From: Flavobacteriaceae bacterium
Lineage (GTDB): Bacteria > Bacteroidota > Bacteroidia > Flavobacteriales > Flavobacteriaceae
Assembly: GCA_030829155.1 (NCBI GenBank)
Contig: JAURBD010000059.1
Location: forward strand, 1-9,515
Direction: 5' to 3'
Length of the DNA: 9,515 nucleotides
The notes under the pieces were generated by a model. It did not search any database and was not told the DNA's origin. It saw nothing but the letters and a program-made list of their open reading frames with translations. Shown here piece by piece: positions 1 through 7,211 of this stretch. Position numbers and translations under genes: made by a program. Within the stretch, counting starts at the first letter, position 1; the number at the start of each line of letters is the position of its first letter.

Positions 1-279
1 ATGAACGTTCTTGTTGAAGATAAATGTATTGTTTTTATTGATGATGTTTTATATACTGGTCGAAGCATTCGAGCAGCTTTAACTGCCATTGAGTCTTTTG
101 GTCGCCCAAAAGAAATAGAACTTTTGACTCTGATTGATCGAAGATTCAGTCGTCACCTTCCCATTCAACCAGATTATGTTGGTAGACAAATAGATTCTTT
201 GCAAAATGATAAAGTAGAGGTGAAGTGGAAAGAATTAACAGACGAAGATGCTGTCTACTTGATTAAAGAAACCTTATGA
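1..279 (+). CDS. pyrR: PyrR bifunctional pyrimidine regulator / uracil phosphoribosyltransferase (C-terminal part)
   Basis: This is the C-terminal half of PyrR, a PRPP-dependent uracil phosphoribosyltransferase that in many bacteria also regulates pyr mRNA. The PRPP-binding loop is visible at residues 10-27 of the fragment (IVFIDDVLYTGRSIRAAL), followed by the family-typical IDRRFSRHLPIQPDYVGRQI. Complete PyrR proteins are about 180 residues and only 92 are present, so the gene almost certainly begins upstream of the window; the ATG at base 1 would be an internal methionine. Its stop overlaps the pyrB start by 4 nt (ATGA), so the two are probably translationally coupled, which fits PyrR controlling or co-acting with pyrimidine synthesis. 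Whether this copy binds RNA cannot be judged, because the leader and N-terminus are outside the window. Confidence 0.93.
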   Translation: MNVLVEDKCIVFIDDVLYTGRSIRAALTAIESFGRPKEIELLTLIDRRFSRHLPIQPDYVGRQIDSLQNDKVEVKWKELTDEDAVYLIKETL

Positions 280-1214
280 GTCAATTAAGTGTAAAACATT
301 TATTGGGAATCAAGTATTTAAATGAGGATGATCTTCATTTGATTTTCGAGACTGCCGATCATTTCAAAGAGGTAATCAACCGCAAAATAAAAAAAGTTCC
401 TACACTGAGAGATTTAACAATTGCTAATCTTTTCTTTGAGAATAGTACTCGAACCAAACTTTCTTTTGAATTGGCCGAAAAACGTTTAAGTGCAGACGTA
501 ATTAATTTTTCAGCTGCTCAATCCTCAGTAAAAAAAGGAGAAACTCTTATAGATACTGTAAACAATATTTTGGCAATGAAGGTGGATATGATTGTTATGC
601 GTCATCCCAACCCAGGAGCAGCATCCTTTTTATCCAAGAATGTTGATGCCTGCATTATTAATGCAGGCGATGGAACACACGAGCACCCCTCTCAAGCCTT
701 ATTGGATGCCTTTTCAATTCGTGAAAAGTTTGGTGAGGTTGCTGGCAAAAAAATTGCCATCATAGGAGATATTTTACATTCTCGGGTAGCACTATCTAAT
801 ATTTTTGCACTAAAAAAATTAGGTGCAGAGGTTAAGTTATGTGGCCCCAAAAGTTTGTTACCTAAACATATTGAATCTTTAGGAGTAACCGTAGAACAAG
901 ACATAAAAAAGACACTCCAGTGGTGTGATGCTGCCAATATGTTGAGAGTTCAGAATGAGCGAATGGATAAAAGTTACTTTCCTTCTATTAGAGAATATAC
1001 TCAGCTTTATGGTCTTGGACTTCCGCTCCTTAAAAGCCTAAATAAAGAAATTGTTATTTTACACCCCGGTCCCATTAATAGAGGTGTAGAAATAAGTTCA
1101 GGAGTAGCCGATTCAGATCAAGCTATAATTTTAGACCAAGTAGAAAATGGAGTAGCCATCCGTATGGCAATAATCTATCTCTTGGCTTCAAAAATAATGA
1201 CACCTTCAGTATGA
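276..1214 (+). CDS. pyrB: Aspartate carbamoyltransferase catalytic subunit
   Basis: PyrB condenses carbamoyl phosphate with aspartate to form N-carbamoyl-aspartate, the committed step of de novo pyrimidine synthesis in the cytoplasm. The 312-residue length is normal. The carbamoyl-phosphate loop STRTKLSFE lies at residues 57-65, the mobile SSVKKGE loop at 83-89, the GDGTHEHPSQALLDAF motif at 131-146 and HPGPINRGVEI at 263-273, so the active-site set looks complete. The start overlaps the pyrR stop (ATGA at 276-279) and the stop overlaps the next gene's start (ATGA at 1211-1214). No pyrI regulatory-subunit gene follows; control is more likely through PyrR upstream, which is an inference. Ornithine carbamoyltransferase is a relative but is less likely given the motifs and the pyrR neighbour. 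Confidence 0.97.
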   Translation: MSQLSVKHLLGIKYLNEDDLHLIFETADHFKEVINRKIKKVPTLRDLTIANLFFENSTRTKLSFELAEKRLSADVINFSAAQSSVKKGETLIDTVNNILAMKVDMIVMRHPNPGAASFLSKNVDACIINAGDGTHEHPSQALLDAFSIREKFGEVAGKKIAIIGDILHSRVALSNIFALKKLGAEVKLCGPKSLLPKHIESLGVTVEQDIKKTLQWCDAANMLRVQNERMDKSYFPSIREYTQLYGLGLPLLKSLNKEIVILHPGPINRGVEISSGVADSDQAIILDQVENGVAIRMAIIYLLASKIMTPSV

Positions 1215-1540
1215 TCATAAAAAATGAAAATAATACAATTGAATTTCAACTCACTGAGGTCGATATCTCCAAACCTGAAATTTTTTGTCAATCCCAAAAA
1301 AAAAAAATAGGAAGTGCTGATGTTGTTTTCGATTGCCTGAAACTTTCTTTTTTAGATAACCATATAAAGGTATTAAATTCAATTTTTAACACTTTAAAAA
1401 CAAAGAATCAAAGTTTTGTTTTTGTGGCAACCCCTGAACAATTTAATTTAGTTCCAGAGTCTTTGATTGTTGTCCCAACTGTACAAGAGGCATACGATTT
1501 TATCGAATTTGAACGAATTCAACGTGATCTAGGATTTTAG
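1211..1540 (+). CDS. Small STAS-like conserved protein between pyrB and rnz
   Basis: A 109-residue soluble protein with no signal peptide or membrane segment. The pattern of alternating hydrophobic strands and helices (VVFDCLKLSFLD at about 39-50, an amphipathic helix, then QSFVFVAT at about 68-75) resembles a STAS or anti-sigma-antagonist fold. The C-terminus LIVVPTVQEAYDFIEFERIQ plus RDLGF matches what I recall of a small Bacteroidota family encoded directly before RNase Z. Some members of that family carry an RNase Z label by position, but this protein has no metallo-beta-lactamase motif. It overlaps the pyrB stop by 4 nt and ends 4 nt before rnz, so it is probably co-translated with both. 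A run of 12 A lies inside the gene (1296-1307). Function is unknown; the STAS relation is an inference from sequence pattern only. Confidence 0.8.
   Translation: MIIKNENNTIEFQLTEVDISKPEIFCQSQKKKIGSADVVFDCLKLSFLDNHIKVLNSIFNTLKTKNQSFVFVATPEQFNLVPESLIVVPTVQEAYDFIEFERIQRDLGF
1296..1307 (+). repeat. A12 homopolymer inside the STAS-like gene
   Basis: Twelve consecutive A encode QKKK plus the first base of an Ile codon. The zero frame stays open. One A fewer brings TAG into frame immediately, and one A more gives a TGA four codons on (1318-1320). Runs this long are prone to polymerase slippage, so mixed transcripts with early stops are expected. Confidence 0.9.
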
Positions 1541-1544
1541 CCAT

Positions 1545-2450
1545 ATGGAGTTAACCATTTTAGGGTGTCACGCTGCAACACCTCGTAAAAAAGCTCAAAC
1601 TACTTCTCAGTTGCTTGAAGTAAAAGGACATTTGATTCTTATTGATTGTGGGGAAGGAACTCAAATGCAACTGCGAAAATTAGGGGTTAAATTTGCTCGT
1701 ATCCGTCATATTTTTATTTCTCACCTTCACGGGGATCACTTTTATGGTTTAATCGGTCTAATAAGCACCTTTCGTTTATTAGGAAGAGAAGCAGAATTGC
1801 ATATCTATGGTCCTAAGGGTATTAAGGAAATAATTACACTGCAATTGAAATATGCCAAATCATGGACCGACTATCCTTTGTATTTTCATGAATTAGATGC
1901 TTCTGATTCTGTTGTGCTTTTTGAAGATTATAAAATTAAGGTTTCCACTATACCTCTTGATCATCGAGTTTATACAAATGGATTTCTTTTTGAAGAAAAA
2001 AAAGGTTTACGCAAAATAAATGTCAAGGCTACAAAAACTTTTGGTGTTGAGGCTTGTGATATGGAAAACCTTAAAGCTGGAAAAGACTTTATTGATTCAA
2101 CCGGAAAATTGATTCCTAATTCAAGCTTGACTTTTGACCCAGAACCTTCAAAATCCTATGCTTTTTGTAGTGATACAGCCTACAAGGAAGACATTGTGTC
2201 AATAATTAACAATGTAACCTTTTTATACCACGAATCTACTTTTTTGAAGAACCACCTCGATTTAGCCCATAAAACCAAACACAGCACTGCAGAACAAGCA
2301 GGGAAAATTGCAGCTATGGCTAATGCCAAAGGCCTAATTTTAGGACACTATTCTAGCCGATACGGTGATTTAAATTCCTTTTTAGATGAAGCAAAAGGGT
2401 TTTTTGAAAATGTTCATTTAGCAGAGGATGGTAAATCTTTTAAAATTTAA
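1545..2450 (+). CDS. rnz: Ribonuclease Z (tRNA 3' endonuclease)
   Basis: RNase Z is a zinc-dependent metallo-beta-lactamase-fold endonuclease that cuts tRNA precursors after the discriminator base. At 301 residues it is the short bacterial form. Metal-binding motifs are all present: SHLHGDH at 59-65, H140 in IPLDHRV, D210 in FCSDTAY, the AHKTKHST motif at 241-248 and H268 in LILGHYSSRY. The segment at about 145-185, rich in Lys and Gly, corresponds to the flexible exosite arm that grips the tRNA elbow. The start is 4 nt after the preceding stop, with a clear N-terminus MELTILGCHAATP. It belongs to the pyrR-to-ppx run. The opposite-strand rnpB near the right end encodes the RNA that processes tRNA 5' ends, so both tRNA end-maturation functions are in this window. 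Confidence 0.97.
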   Translation: MELTILGCHAATPRKKAQTTSQLLEVKGHLILIDCGEGTQMQLRKLGVKFARIRHIFISHLHGDHFYGLIGLISTFRLLGREAELHIYGPKGIKEIITLQLKYAKSWTDYPLYFHELDASDSVVLFEDYKIKVSTIPLDHRVYTNGFLFEEKKGLRKINVKATKTFGVEACDMENLKAGKDFIDSTGKLIPNSSLTFDPEPSKSYAFCSDTAYKEDIVSIINNVTFLYHESTFLKNHLDLAHKTKHSTAEQAGKIAAMANAKGLILGHYSSRYGDLNSFLDEAKGFFENVHLAEDGKSFKI

Positions 2451-2481
2451 TTTTCTTTTAAGGTTATTGTACCTTGCACTT

Positions 2482-3135
2482 ATGAAAAAAGAAAAAGATC
2501 TTGGTTCGTTGCGAAAATCATACGAGAAAAACACCTTGGATGATGACATTAAATCAATAAATCCATTTGACTTGTTTCAAGATTGGTTTACTGCTGCCGA
2601 TAAACATACCGAGATAGAGGAAGCAAATGCTATGACTTTAGTAACCTTAGAATTAGATGGTTTTCCAAGGGGACGTATCGTATTGTTAAAACAATTCAGT
2701 GAAGCAGGATTTGTTTTCTACACGAACTACAATAGCAATAAAAGCAGGGCTATTGATGCTTTTGATAAAGTTGGACTAACTTTTTTTTGGCCTGAGATGG
2801 AACGTCAAGTTTTAATTAAAGGCAAGGCTCAAAAAGTAGCAAAAGAAACTTCAGACACTTATTTTTATTCTCGCCCCAAGGGGAGTCAAATAGGTGCAAT
2901 TGTATCTCCACAAAGTGAGCCTATTGAAAATCGAGATTTTTTAGAAAACAGATTGGATAAGTTAGAGGTACTTTATGAAGATAAATCCCCTAAACGACCT
3001 GATCATTGGGGAGGTTATCTCGTTGTTCCTAATTCTATTGAATTTTGGCAAGGAAGACCGAATCGCCTTCATGACCGAATTGAATTTATACTGGAACAAC
3101 ATAAAAGCTGGGCTGCAAAACGATTAGCTCCTTAA
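2482..3135 (+). CDS. pdxH: Pyridoxamine/pyridoxine 5'-phosphate oxidase
   Basis: PdxH is an FMN-dependent oxidase that makes pyridoxal 5'-phosphate from pyridoxamine or pyridoxine phosphate. From the ATG at 2482 the protein has 217 residues, as expected. FMN-binding stretches are visible: RGRIVLLK (63-70), YTNYNSNK (80-87) and ERQV (107-110). The C-terminal signature FWQGRPNRLHDRI (188-200) ends in W210 and KRLAP, which is diagnostic. An in-frame ATG at 2428 would add 18 residues and overlap rnz by 23 nt. I prefer 2482 because MKKEKDLGSLRKSYEKNTLD matches the usual start of the family, while the extra residues are hydrophobic and have no counterpart. The stop is 2 nt before the next gene. The 31-nt gap to rnz is the largest in the operon. 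Confidence 0.95.
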   Translation: MKKEKDLGSLRKSYEKNTLDDDIKSINPFDLFQDWFTAADKHTEIEEANAMTLVTLELDGFPRGRIVLLKQFSEAGFVFYTNYNSNKSRAIDAFDKVGLTFFWPEMERQVLIKGKAQKVAKETSDTYFYSRPKGSQIGAIVSPQSEPIENRDFLENRLDKLEVLYEDKSPKRPDHWGGYLVVPNSIEFWQGRPNRLHDRIEFILEQHKSWAAKRLAP

Positions 3136-3137
3136 AG

Positions 3138-3623
3138 ATGAAGAAATTAATTTTTTTAAGGCATGCTAAATCCTCATGGGAAGAACCTGTTTTGGATAGA
3201 AACCGTTCTCTTTCATCAAAAGGAATTAAGGCAATTCAAAAGGTTGCTCTTCATTGGAAAGAACTTTTTAACGAGGCTGAATTGATTATAACCAGCCCTG
3301 CTAACCGAGCTTTGAACACCGCTACAATAATGGCTTATACAATTGGTTATGATCTTCAAAAAATCCGAATAAATGAAGAACTTTATACTTTTAACTTCAA
3401 GGAGTTGATTACTTTCATCAAAAAAATAGATAATACATTATCGAATATCATCATTGTAGGACACAATCCTGCCTTTTCTGAGGTATCTCAAAAATTATCA
3501 ACGAATAGTGCTCCTGCCCTAAGAACATCTTGTTGGACTCAACTCACTTTTCAAACAACCAAATGGTCTTCTATTGGACATGGAACATCAATTAGTGGAT
3601 CACGTAAATCTTTAAATGTTTAA
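3138..3623 (+). CDS. SixA-type histidine phosphatase
   Basis: A 161-residue member of the histidine phosphatase superfamily, short SixA-like branch. The catalytic RHAKSSW motif is at residues 8-14 (phospho-accepting H9), a conserved Arg is in TSPANRALNTA, and the second catalytic His is in IIIVGHNPAFSEVS. In E. coli SixA acts on phosphohistidine of a phosphorelay protein; the Bacteroidota members next to ppk1 have no established substrate that I know of. The final stretch (after WSSIGHGT) is less typical than the rest, but I found no alternative frame that restores a better tail, so I do not call a frameshift. The gene starts 2 nt after pdxH and its TAA shares an A with the ppk1 ATG (TAATG), suggesting translational coupling to polyphosphate kinase. 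Confidence 0.9.
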   Translation: MKKLIFLRHAKSSWEEPVLDRNRSLSSKGIKAIQKVALHWKELFNEAELIITSPANRALNTATIMAYTIGYDLQKIRINEELYTFNFKELITFIKKIDNTLSNIIIVGHNPAFSEVSQKLSTNSAPALRTSCWTQLTFQTTKWSSIGHGTSISGSRKSLNV

Positions 3624-5689
3624 TGAGAGAACAACAAACTAAAAAATTCGTCAATCGAGAAATAAGCTGGTTAGATTTTAACGCTAGAGTATTACAAGAA
3701 GCCTCCGAAGAATCAGTCCCTTTGATTGAGCGACTTAGATTTTTAGGTATTTTTTCAAATAACTTAGATGAATTTTTTCAGGTTCGTTTTGCAACAGTTA
3801 AACGTATTTCACAATCAGATTTAACTGGAAAGAAAGCCTTGGGAGGGATTGTTGCAACTGAATTACTCGATGAAATAACCGGGATTGTTATTGAGCAACA
3901 ACGCCAAAGTTTGTCTATTCTTAAAGACATTGAAAAAAAACTTTTAGAAGAGAATATAATTTTTTTAAACGAAAAAGAAGTTAGTCCACATCAAGAAAAG
4001 TTTTTAAATGATTTTTTTAACCAAAATGTTGGACCAGCTTTGGTTACCGTAATTCTTTATGATGAAATACAGGATTTCAGCGACAATAAAGCTTTTTTAG
4101 TAATTACATTGGATACTACTGAAAAGGGACAATCAAAACCTTTATTCGCACTTATAGAGATACCCAAGCAGCTGGATCGATTTGTAGTATTGCCAAAAGA
4201 GGGAGATTTACAATATGTAATGCTGTTAGACGATCTAATCCGCTATAATTTTAATACGATCTTCAATATGTTTAATTATAGTTCGATTGAAGCTCATATG
4301 GTGAAAATTACCCGAGATGCTGAATTGGATTTAGAGGAAGATGTTGGCAAAAGCTATGCTGAAAAAATAATGAATAGTGTAAAGGATAGAATGATTGGAG
4401 ACCCTGTTCGTTTGGTTTATGACAAAGGAATTCCAAAAAAGACTCTTAATTTAATTATGAAAAAACTTGGAATAGGAACTACAAATAGTCTAATTCCAGG
4501 GGGTAAATATCATCACAGAAGAGATTATATGAATTTCCCCAGCCTAGATCGAAAAGACTTAATGTATCCTGAAGTAATTCCATTACCCATAAAGGATTTA
4601 AATCTCAATACAAACATATTAAATTCAATTGCACAAAAGGATTTTTTACTTTACGCGCCATACCACAATTATGCTTATGTTATTAAGTTTTTACGTGAAG
4701 CAGCTTTAGATCCAAAGGTTAAAACTATAAAAATCACTTTGTATCGTTTATCCAACAACTCTCAAGTAGTGAGTTCTCTGATTAATGCAGCTAAGAATGG
4801 TAAAAAGGTAACGGTTCAAATTGAATTGCAAGCGCGATTTGATGAAGAAAACAACATTATTTTTGCAGAACGACTCGAGGCTGCTGGAGCACAATTAATC
4901 TTTGGAGTTCCTGGCTTAAAAGTTCATACTAAAATATGTTTGATTGAACGTGAAGAAGATAAAAAATTAAAAAAATATGGTTTTATTAGTACAGGTAATT
5001 TTAATGAAACCACTGCTAAGGTATACACCGATTATACCTTATTTACTTCGCATCAAAAAATATTGAAAGATATTGGCAAAGTATTTGGTTTTTTTGAAGT
5101 TAACTACAAAATAAAAACTTATAAGCATCTAATAGTATCTCCCCATTACACGGCTACAGTTTTAAATCGTTTTATTGAAAATGAAATTGAAAATGCACAA
5201 TTAGGGAAAGCAGCTAAAATCAAATTAAAGCTAAATAGCATTACTAATTATAAGGTCATCAATAAGCTCTATGAAGCCAGTCAAGCAGGAGTAGAAATTC
5301 ATATGATTGTTCGTGGGGTATGTTGTTTAATCCCAGGAATTAAGGGAGTAAGTGATAATATTCAGGTAATTAGTATAATAGATAAATATTTAGAACACCC
5401 AAGAGTTTATATTTTTGAAAATGGTGGTGACCCAAAAATGTATATTTCATCAGCTGATTTGATGACCCGTAATATTGAAAATAGAGTAGAGGTAGCCTGC
5501 CCTATTTATGATCTTGATCTTCAAAAACAATTGTTAGACACCTTTATGATCAGTTGGAATGATAATGTAAAGGCTAGATTAATTAATGGATCTATCCAGA
5601 ACGAATTTAAGAAGTCAAAAGAGCAGCCCTTTCGATCACAATGGAAATTGCATGAATATTTTAAATTACGCTTAGATAATGAAAGTTAA
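3623..5689 (+). CDS. ppk1: Polyphosphate kinase 1
   Basis: PPK1 reversibly polymerises the gamma-phosphate of ATP into inorganic polyphosphate. The 688 residues match the family length. The N-terminal domain opens with FVNREISWLDFNARVLQEA and NNLDEFFQVR. The phosphorylated histidine is H435 in LKVHTKICLIE, and the second active-site histidine is H592 in EHPRVYIFENGG. By codon counting both fall at the same numbers as in the E. coli enzyme. STGNFNETTAKVYTDY and MTRNIENRVEVACPI are also typical. The start overlaps the stop of the SixA-like gene by 1 nt, and its end overlaps the ppx start by 11 nt, so synthesis and degradation enzymes are made from adjoining, probably coupled, cistrons. Confidence 0.97.
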   Translation: MREQQTKKFVNREISWLDFNARVLQEASEESVPLIERLRFLGIFSNNLDEFFQVRFATVKRISQSDLTGKKALGGIVATELLDEITGIVIEQQRQSLSILKDIEKKLLEENIIFLNEKEVSPHQEKFLNDFFNQNVGPALVTVILYDEIQDFSDNKAFLVITLDTTEKGQSKPLFALIEIPKQLDRFVVLPKEGDLQYVMLLDDLIRYNFNTIFNMFNYSSIEAHMVKITRDAELDLEEDVGKSYAEKIMNSVKDRMIGDPVRLVYDKGIPKKTLNLIMKKLGIGTTNSLIPGGKYHHRRDYMNFPSLDRKDLMYPEVIPLPIKDLNLNTNILNSIAQKDFLLYAPYHNYAYVIKFLREAALDPKVKTIKITLYRLSNNSQVVSSLINAAKNGKKVTVQIELQARFDEENNIIFAERLEAAGAQLIFGVPGLKVHTKICLIEREEDKKLKKYGFISTGNFNETTAKVYTDYTLFTSHQKILKDIGKVFGFFEVNYKIKTYKHLIVSPHYTATVLNRFIENEIENAQLGKAAKIKLKLNSITNYKVINKLYEASQAGVEIHMIVRGVCCLIPGIKGVSDNIQVISIIDKYLEHPRVYIFENGGDPKMYISSADLMTRNIENRVEVACPIYDLDLQKQLLDTFMISWNDNVKARLINGSIQNEFKKSKEQPFRSQWKLHEYFKLRLDNES

Positions 5690-6569
5690 AAAATTAGCTG
5701 CAATTGATATTGGCTCAAATGCCATTCGTATACTAATTTCAAATGTTTTCGAAGTTGAGGGATCGCAGCCGATTTTTATGAAAAGCGAGATGGTTCGTGT
5801 TCCCATTCGCTTGGGAGAAGATTCGTTTACCGTTGGAGAAATTTCTCCCAAAAACATAAAACGAATAATAAAAGCAATGAAAGCTTTTAAATTAATCATG
5901 AAAATCAATGGAGTAAAACACTACATGGCATGTGCCACTTCTGCACTTCGAGAATCCAATAATTCAGAAGAAATTCTAAAGAAAGTAAAGAAAAAAACAG
6001 GAATAAAGATTGAGGTAATAGACGGGAAGAGAGAAGCTCAGATAATTTCCAATACCACAATTATGGATAGTATTGGTCAAAACAAAAACTACCTCTATGT
6101 AGATGTTGGGGGAGGAAGTACAGAATTTAGTGTTCTTCAAAATGGAAAAAGAATTACATCTAAATCTTTTAAAGTTGGAACGGTTCGTATGCTTAATGAT
6201 ATGGTAAACGACAAGGTTTGGCTGGAAATTGAAAAATGGATTGTAACTAATACCAAAAAAACTAGTAAAATTAATCTTCTCGGATCAGGTGGTAATATTA
6301 ATAAGCTCTTCAAACTCTCGAATACCAAAGAAGGAAAACCTCTTATGTTTATTACACTCAATACTTTTTATCAAGAATTTAAAAAAATAAGTTACGAGGA
6401 ACGTATTTTGAAGTACAATCTGAATTTAGACCGAGCTGATGTTATCCTGCCTGCACTCGAAATTTTTTTAAAAGCCTTAAAATGGAGTGGTGCTTCTAAA
6501 GTTTACGTTCCTAAAATTGGTCTTTCAGACGGTATGGTGAAGGTTATGTATAAAAAATACAATCCTTGA
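5679..6569 (+). CDS. ppx: Exopolyphosphatase, Ppx/GppA family (short form)
   Basis: An ASKHA-fold phosphatase expected to release orthophosphate from polyphosphate or to convert pppGpp to ppGpp. Motifs: AAIDIGSNAIRILIS at 7-21 (first phosphate loop), ACATSALRES at 84-93, the candidate catalytic glutamate E119 in VIDGKREAQII, DVGGGSTEF at 142-150 (second phosphate loop) and LLGSGGNI near 216-223. At 296 residues it has only the two ASKHA domains and lacks the C-terminal helical domains of E. coli Ppx and GppA; short forms are common in Bacteroidota. The ATG at 5679 overlaps the ppk1 3' end by 11 nt in another frame. Placement after ppk1 favours polyphosphate over pppGpp as main substrate, but sequence alone does not separate the two. 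Confidence 0.93.
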   Translation: MKVKKLAAIDIGSNAIRILISNVFEVEGSQPIFMKSEMVRVPIRLGEDSFTVGEISPKNIKRIIKAMKAFKLIMKINGVKHYMACATSALRESNNSEEILKKVKKKTGIKIEVIDGKREAQIISNTTIMDSIGQNKNYLYVDVGGGSTEFSVLQNGKRITSKSFKVGTVRMLNDMVNDKVWLEIEKWIVTNTKKTSKINLLGSGGNINKLFKLSNTKEGKPLMFITLNTFYQEFKKISYEERILKYNLNLDRADVILPALEIFLKALKWSGASKVYVPKIGLSDGMVKVMYKKYNP

Positions 6570-6587
6570 TCTATTCTAGAGATCCAA
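6566..6587. terminator. Weak inverted repeat between convergent ppx and dnaX
   Basis: TTGATCT (6566-6572) pairs with AGATCCAA (6580-6587) with one bulged base; the 7-nt loop includes the dnaX stop codon. It is the only hairpin I see in the 6-nt gap where ppx and dnaX converge. No T-run follows directly; T-rich stretches lie about 8-12 nt further on in both directions. It may act as a poor two-way terminator. Confidence 0.3.
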
Positions 6588-7211
6588 ATCCAACTCTTTT
6601 CTTAGTAAATCAATTACGGGATTAATTTCTTTTAAGCGGTTGTATTTTTCTTCTGGAGTATATATAAAGTTTTTTTCGGTTTTTTCATCTACAACGACCT
6701 TTATTAATAAATCATAGTTTTTTAAATTTGCTCTTAGATAAGGCACAAAATCTGTAAACTCACGCTCTAGCTCAACTTTATTTAAATCTGAAGGTACATT
6801 AAAAATCACTAAATTTTTTTCTCTAAGGGTAGGAGTACTGATTTTGAGAAGTGAGGCTACGTTTTGATCTCCTTTTTTATATTTTATTTGTTGATAATGA
6901 TTCCAAACCTTGAGGAGTTCTTCTTCGGAAAATACCTCGGTAGGAAGATTATCTACTTTTTCAGTTGGCTTTTGTTGTTGTTCCCAATCTTTTTTTCTTT
7001 TTACACTTGAAAGAGATAAACTTGATACTTGATTGGTTTTAGTGGGTTTAATTTTGATTTCAGGCTTTTTTACCTCAAGTTTTAGTGGAAGATTTATTTG
7101 TTCTTTTTCTTTATTTTTGACTTGCTGTTCCTCTTCAGCTTCTGGTCGAGAGACTTCTGTAGAAGGCTTATCTGTAACTAGTTTATTATTGAAGGTAGGT
7201 ATTAGTTTTCC
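6576..7211 (-). CDS. dnaX: DnaX tau-specific C-terminal part, reached by -1 frameshift
   Basis: These 211 codons continue dnaX in the -1 frame after the A10 run; joined to the upstream ORF they give a 570-residue tau-like protein. The first residues, GKLIPTFNNKL after GEKKK, fit what I recall of the uninterrupted family sequence at this point. A linker of about 90 residues follows, rich in Lys, Glu, Gln, Pro and Ser. Then comes a folded C-terminal domain of about 119 residues (from FSEEELLKVWNHYQQIKYKK to the end, through TPEEKYNRLKEINPVIDLLR and KELDLDL). In tau this part contacts the replicative helicase and polymerase alpha subunit. The domain is open to its natural end with no other lesion, so it appears to be under selection. 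No convincing independent start exists; an in-frame TTG at 7259 merely lies out of frame inside the upstream coding region. Confidence 0.85.
   Translation of the reverse strand, partial: GKLIPTFNNKLVTDKPSTEVSRPEAEEEQQVKNKEKEQINLPLKLEVKKPEIKIKPTKTNQVSSLSLSSVKRKKDWEQQQKPTEKVDNLPTEVFSEEELLKVWNHYQQIKYKKGDQNVASLLKISTPTLREKNLVIFNVPSDLNKVELEREFTDFVPYLRANLKNYDLLIKVVVDEKTEKNFIYTPEEKYNRLKEINPVIDLLRKELDLDL

Noticed and set aside
692..937. - strand ORFs inside pyrB, ppx and dnaX (692-937, 5672-5908, 6137-6361, 7885-8091) and a + strand one over rsmD (9042-9242).
   Set aside because: Each is a shadow of a confidently identified gene and shows no recognisable domain or start context.
2470..2477. TACCTTGC as a Bacteroidota -7 promoter element for pdxH.
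   Set aside because: It only partly matches TAnnTTTG, has no TTG about 20 bp upstream, and sits 4 nt before the ATG.
2428..2481. Upstream ATG extending PdxH by 18 hydrophobic residues that resemble a signal peptide.
   Set aside because: It overlaps rnz by 23 nt, PdxH is cytosolic, and the family-like N-terminus begins at the ATG at 2482. The hydrophobic stretch is shadow translation of the rnz 3' end plus AT-rich spacer.
3500..3623. Frameshift at the atypical C-terminus of the SixA-like protein.
   Set aside because: Neither alternative frame gives a better family tail, the length is normal, and the TAATG junction with ppk1 is well formed.
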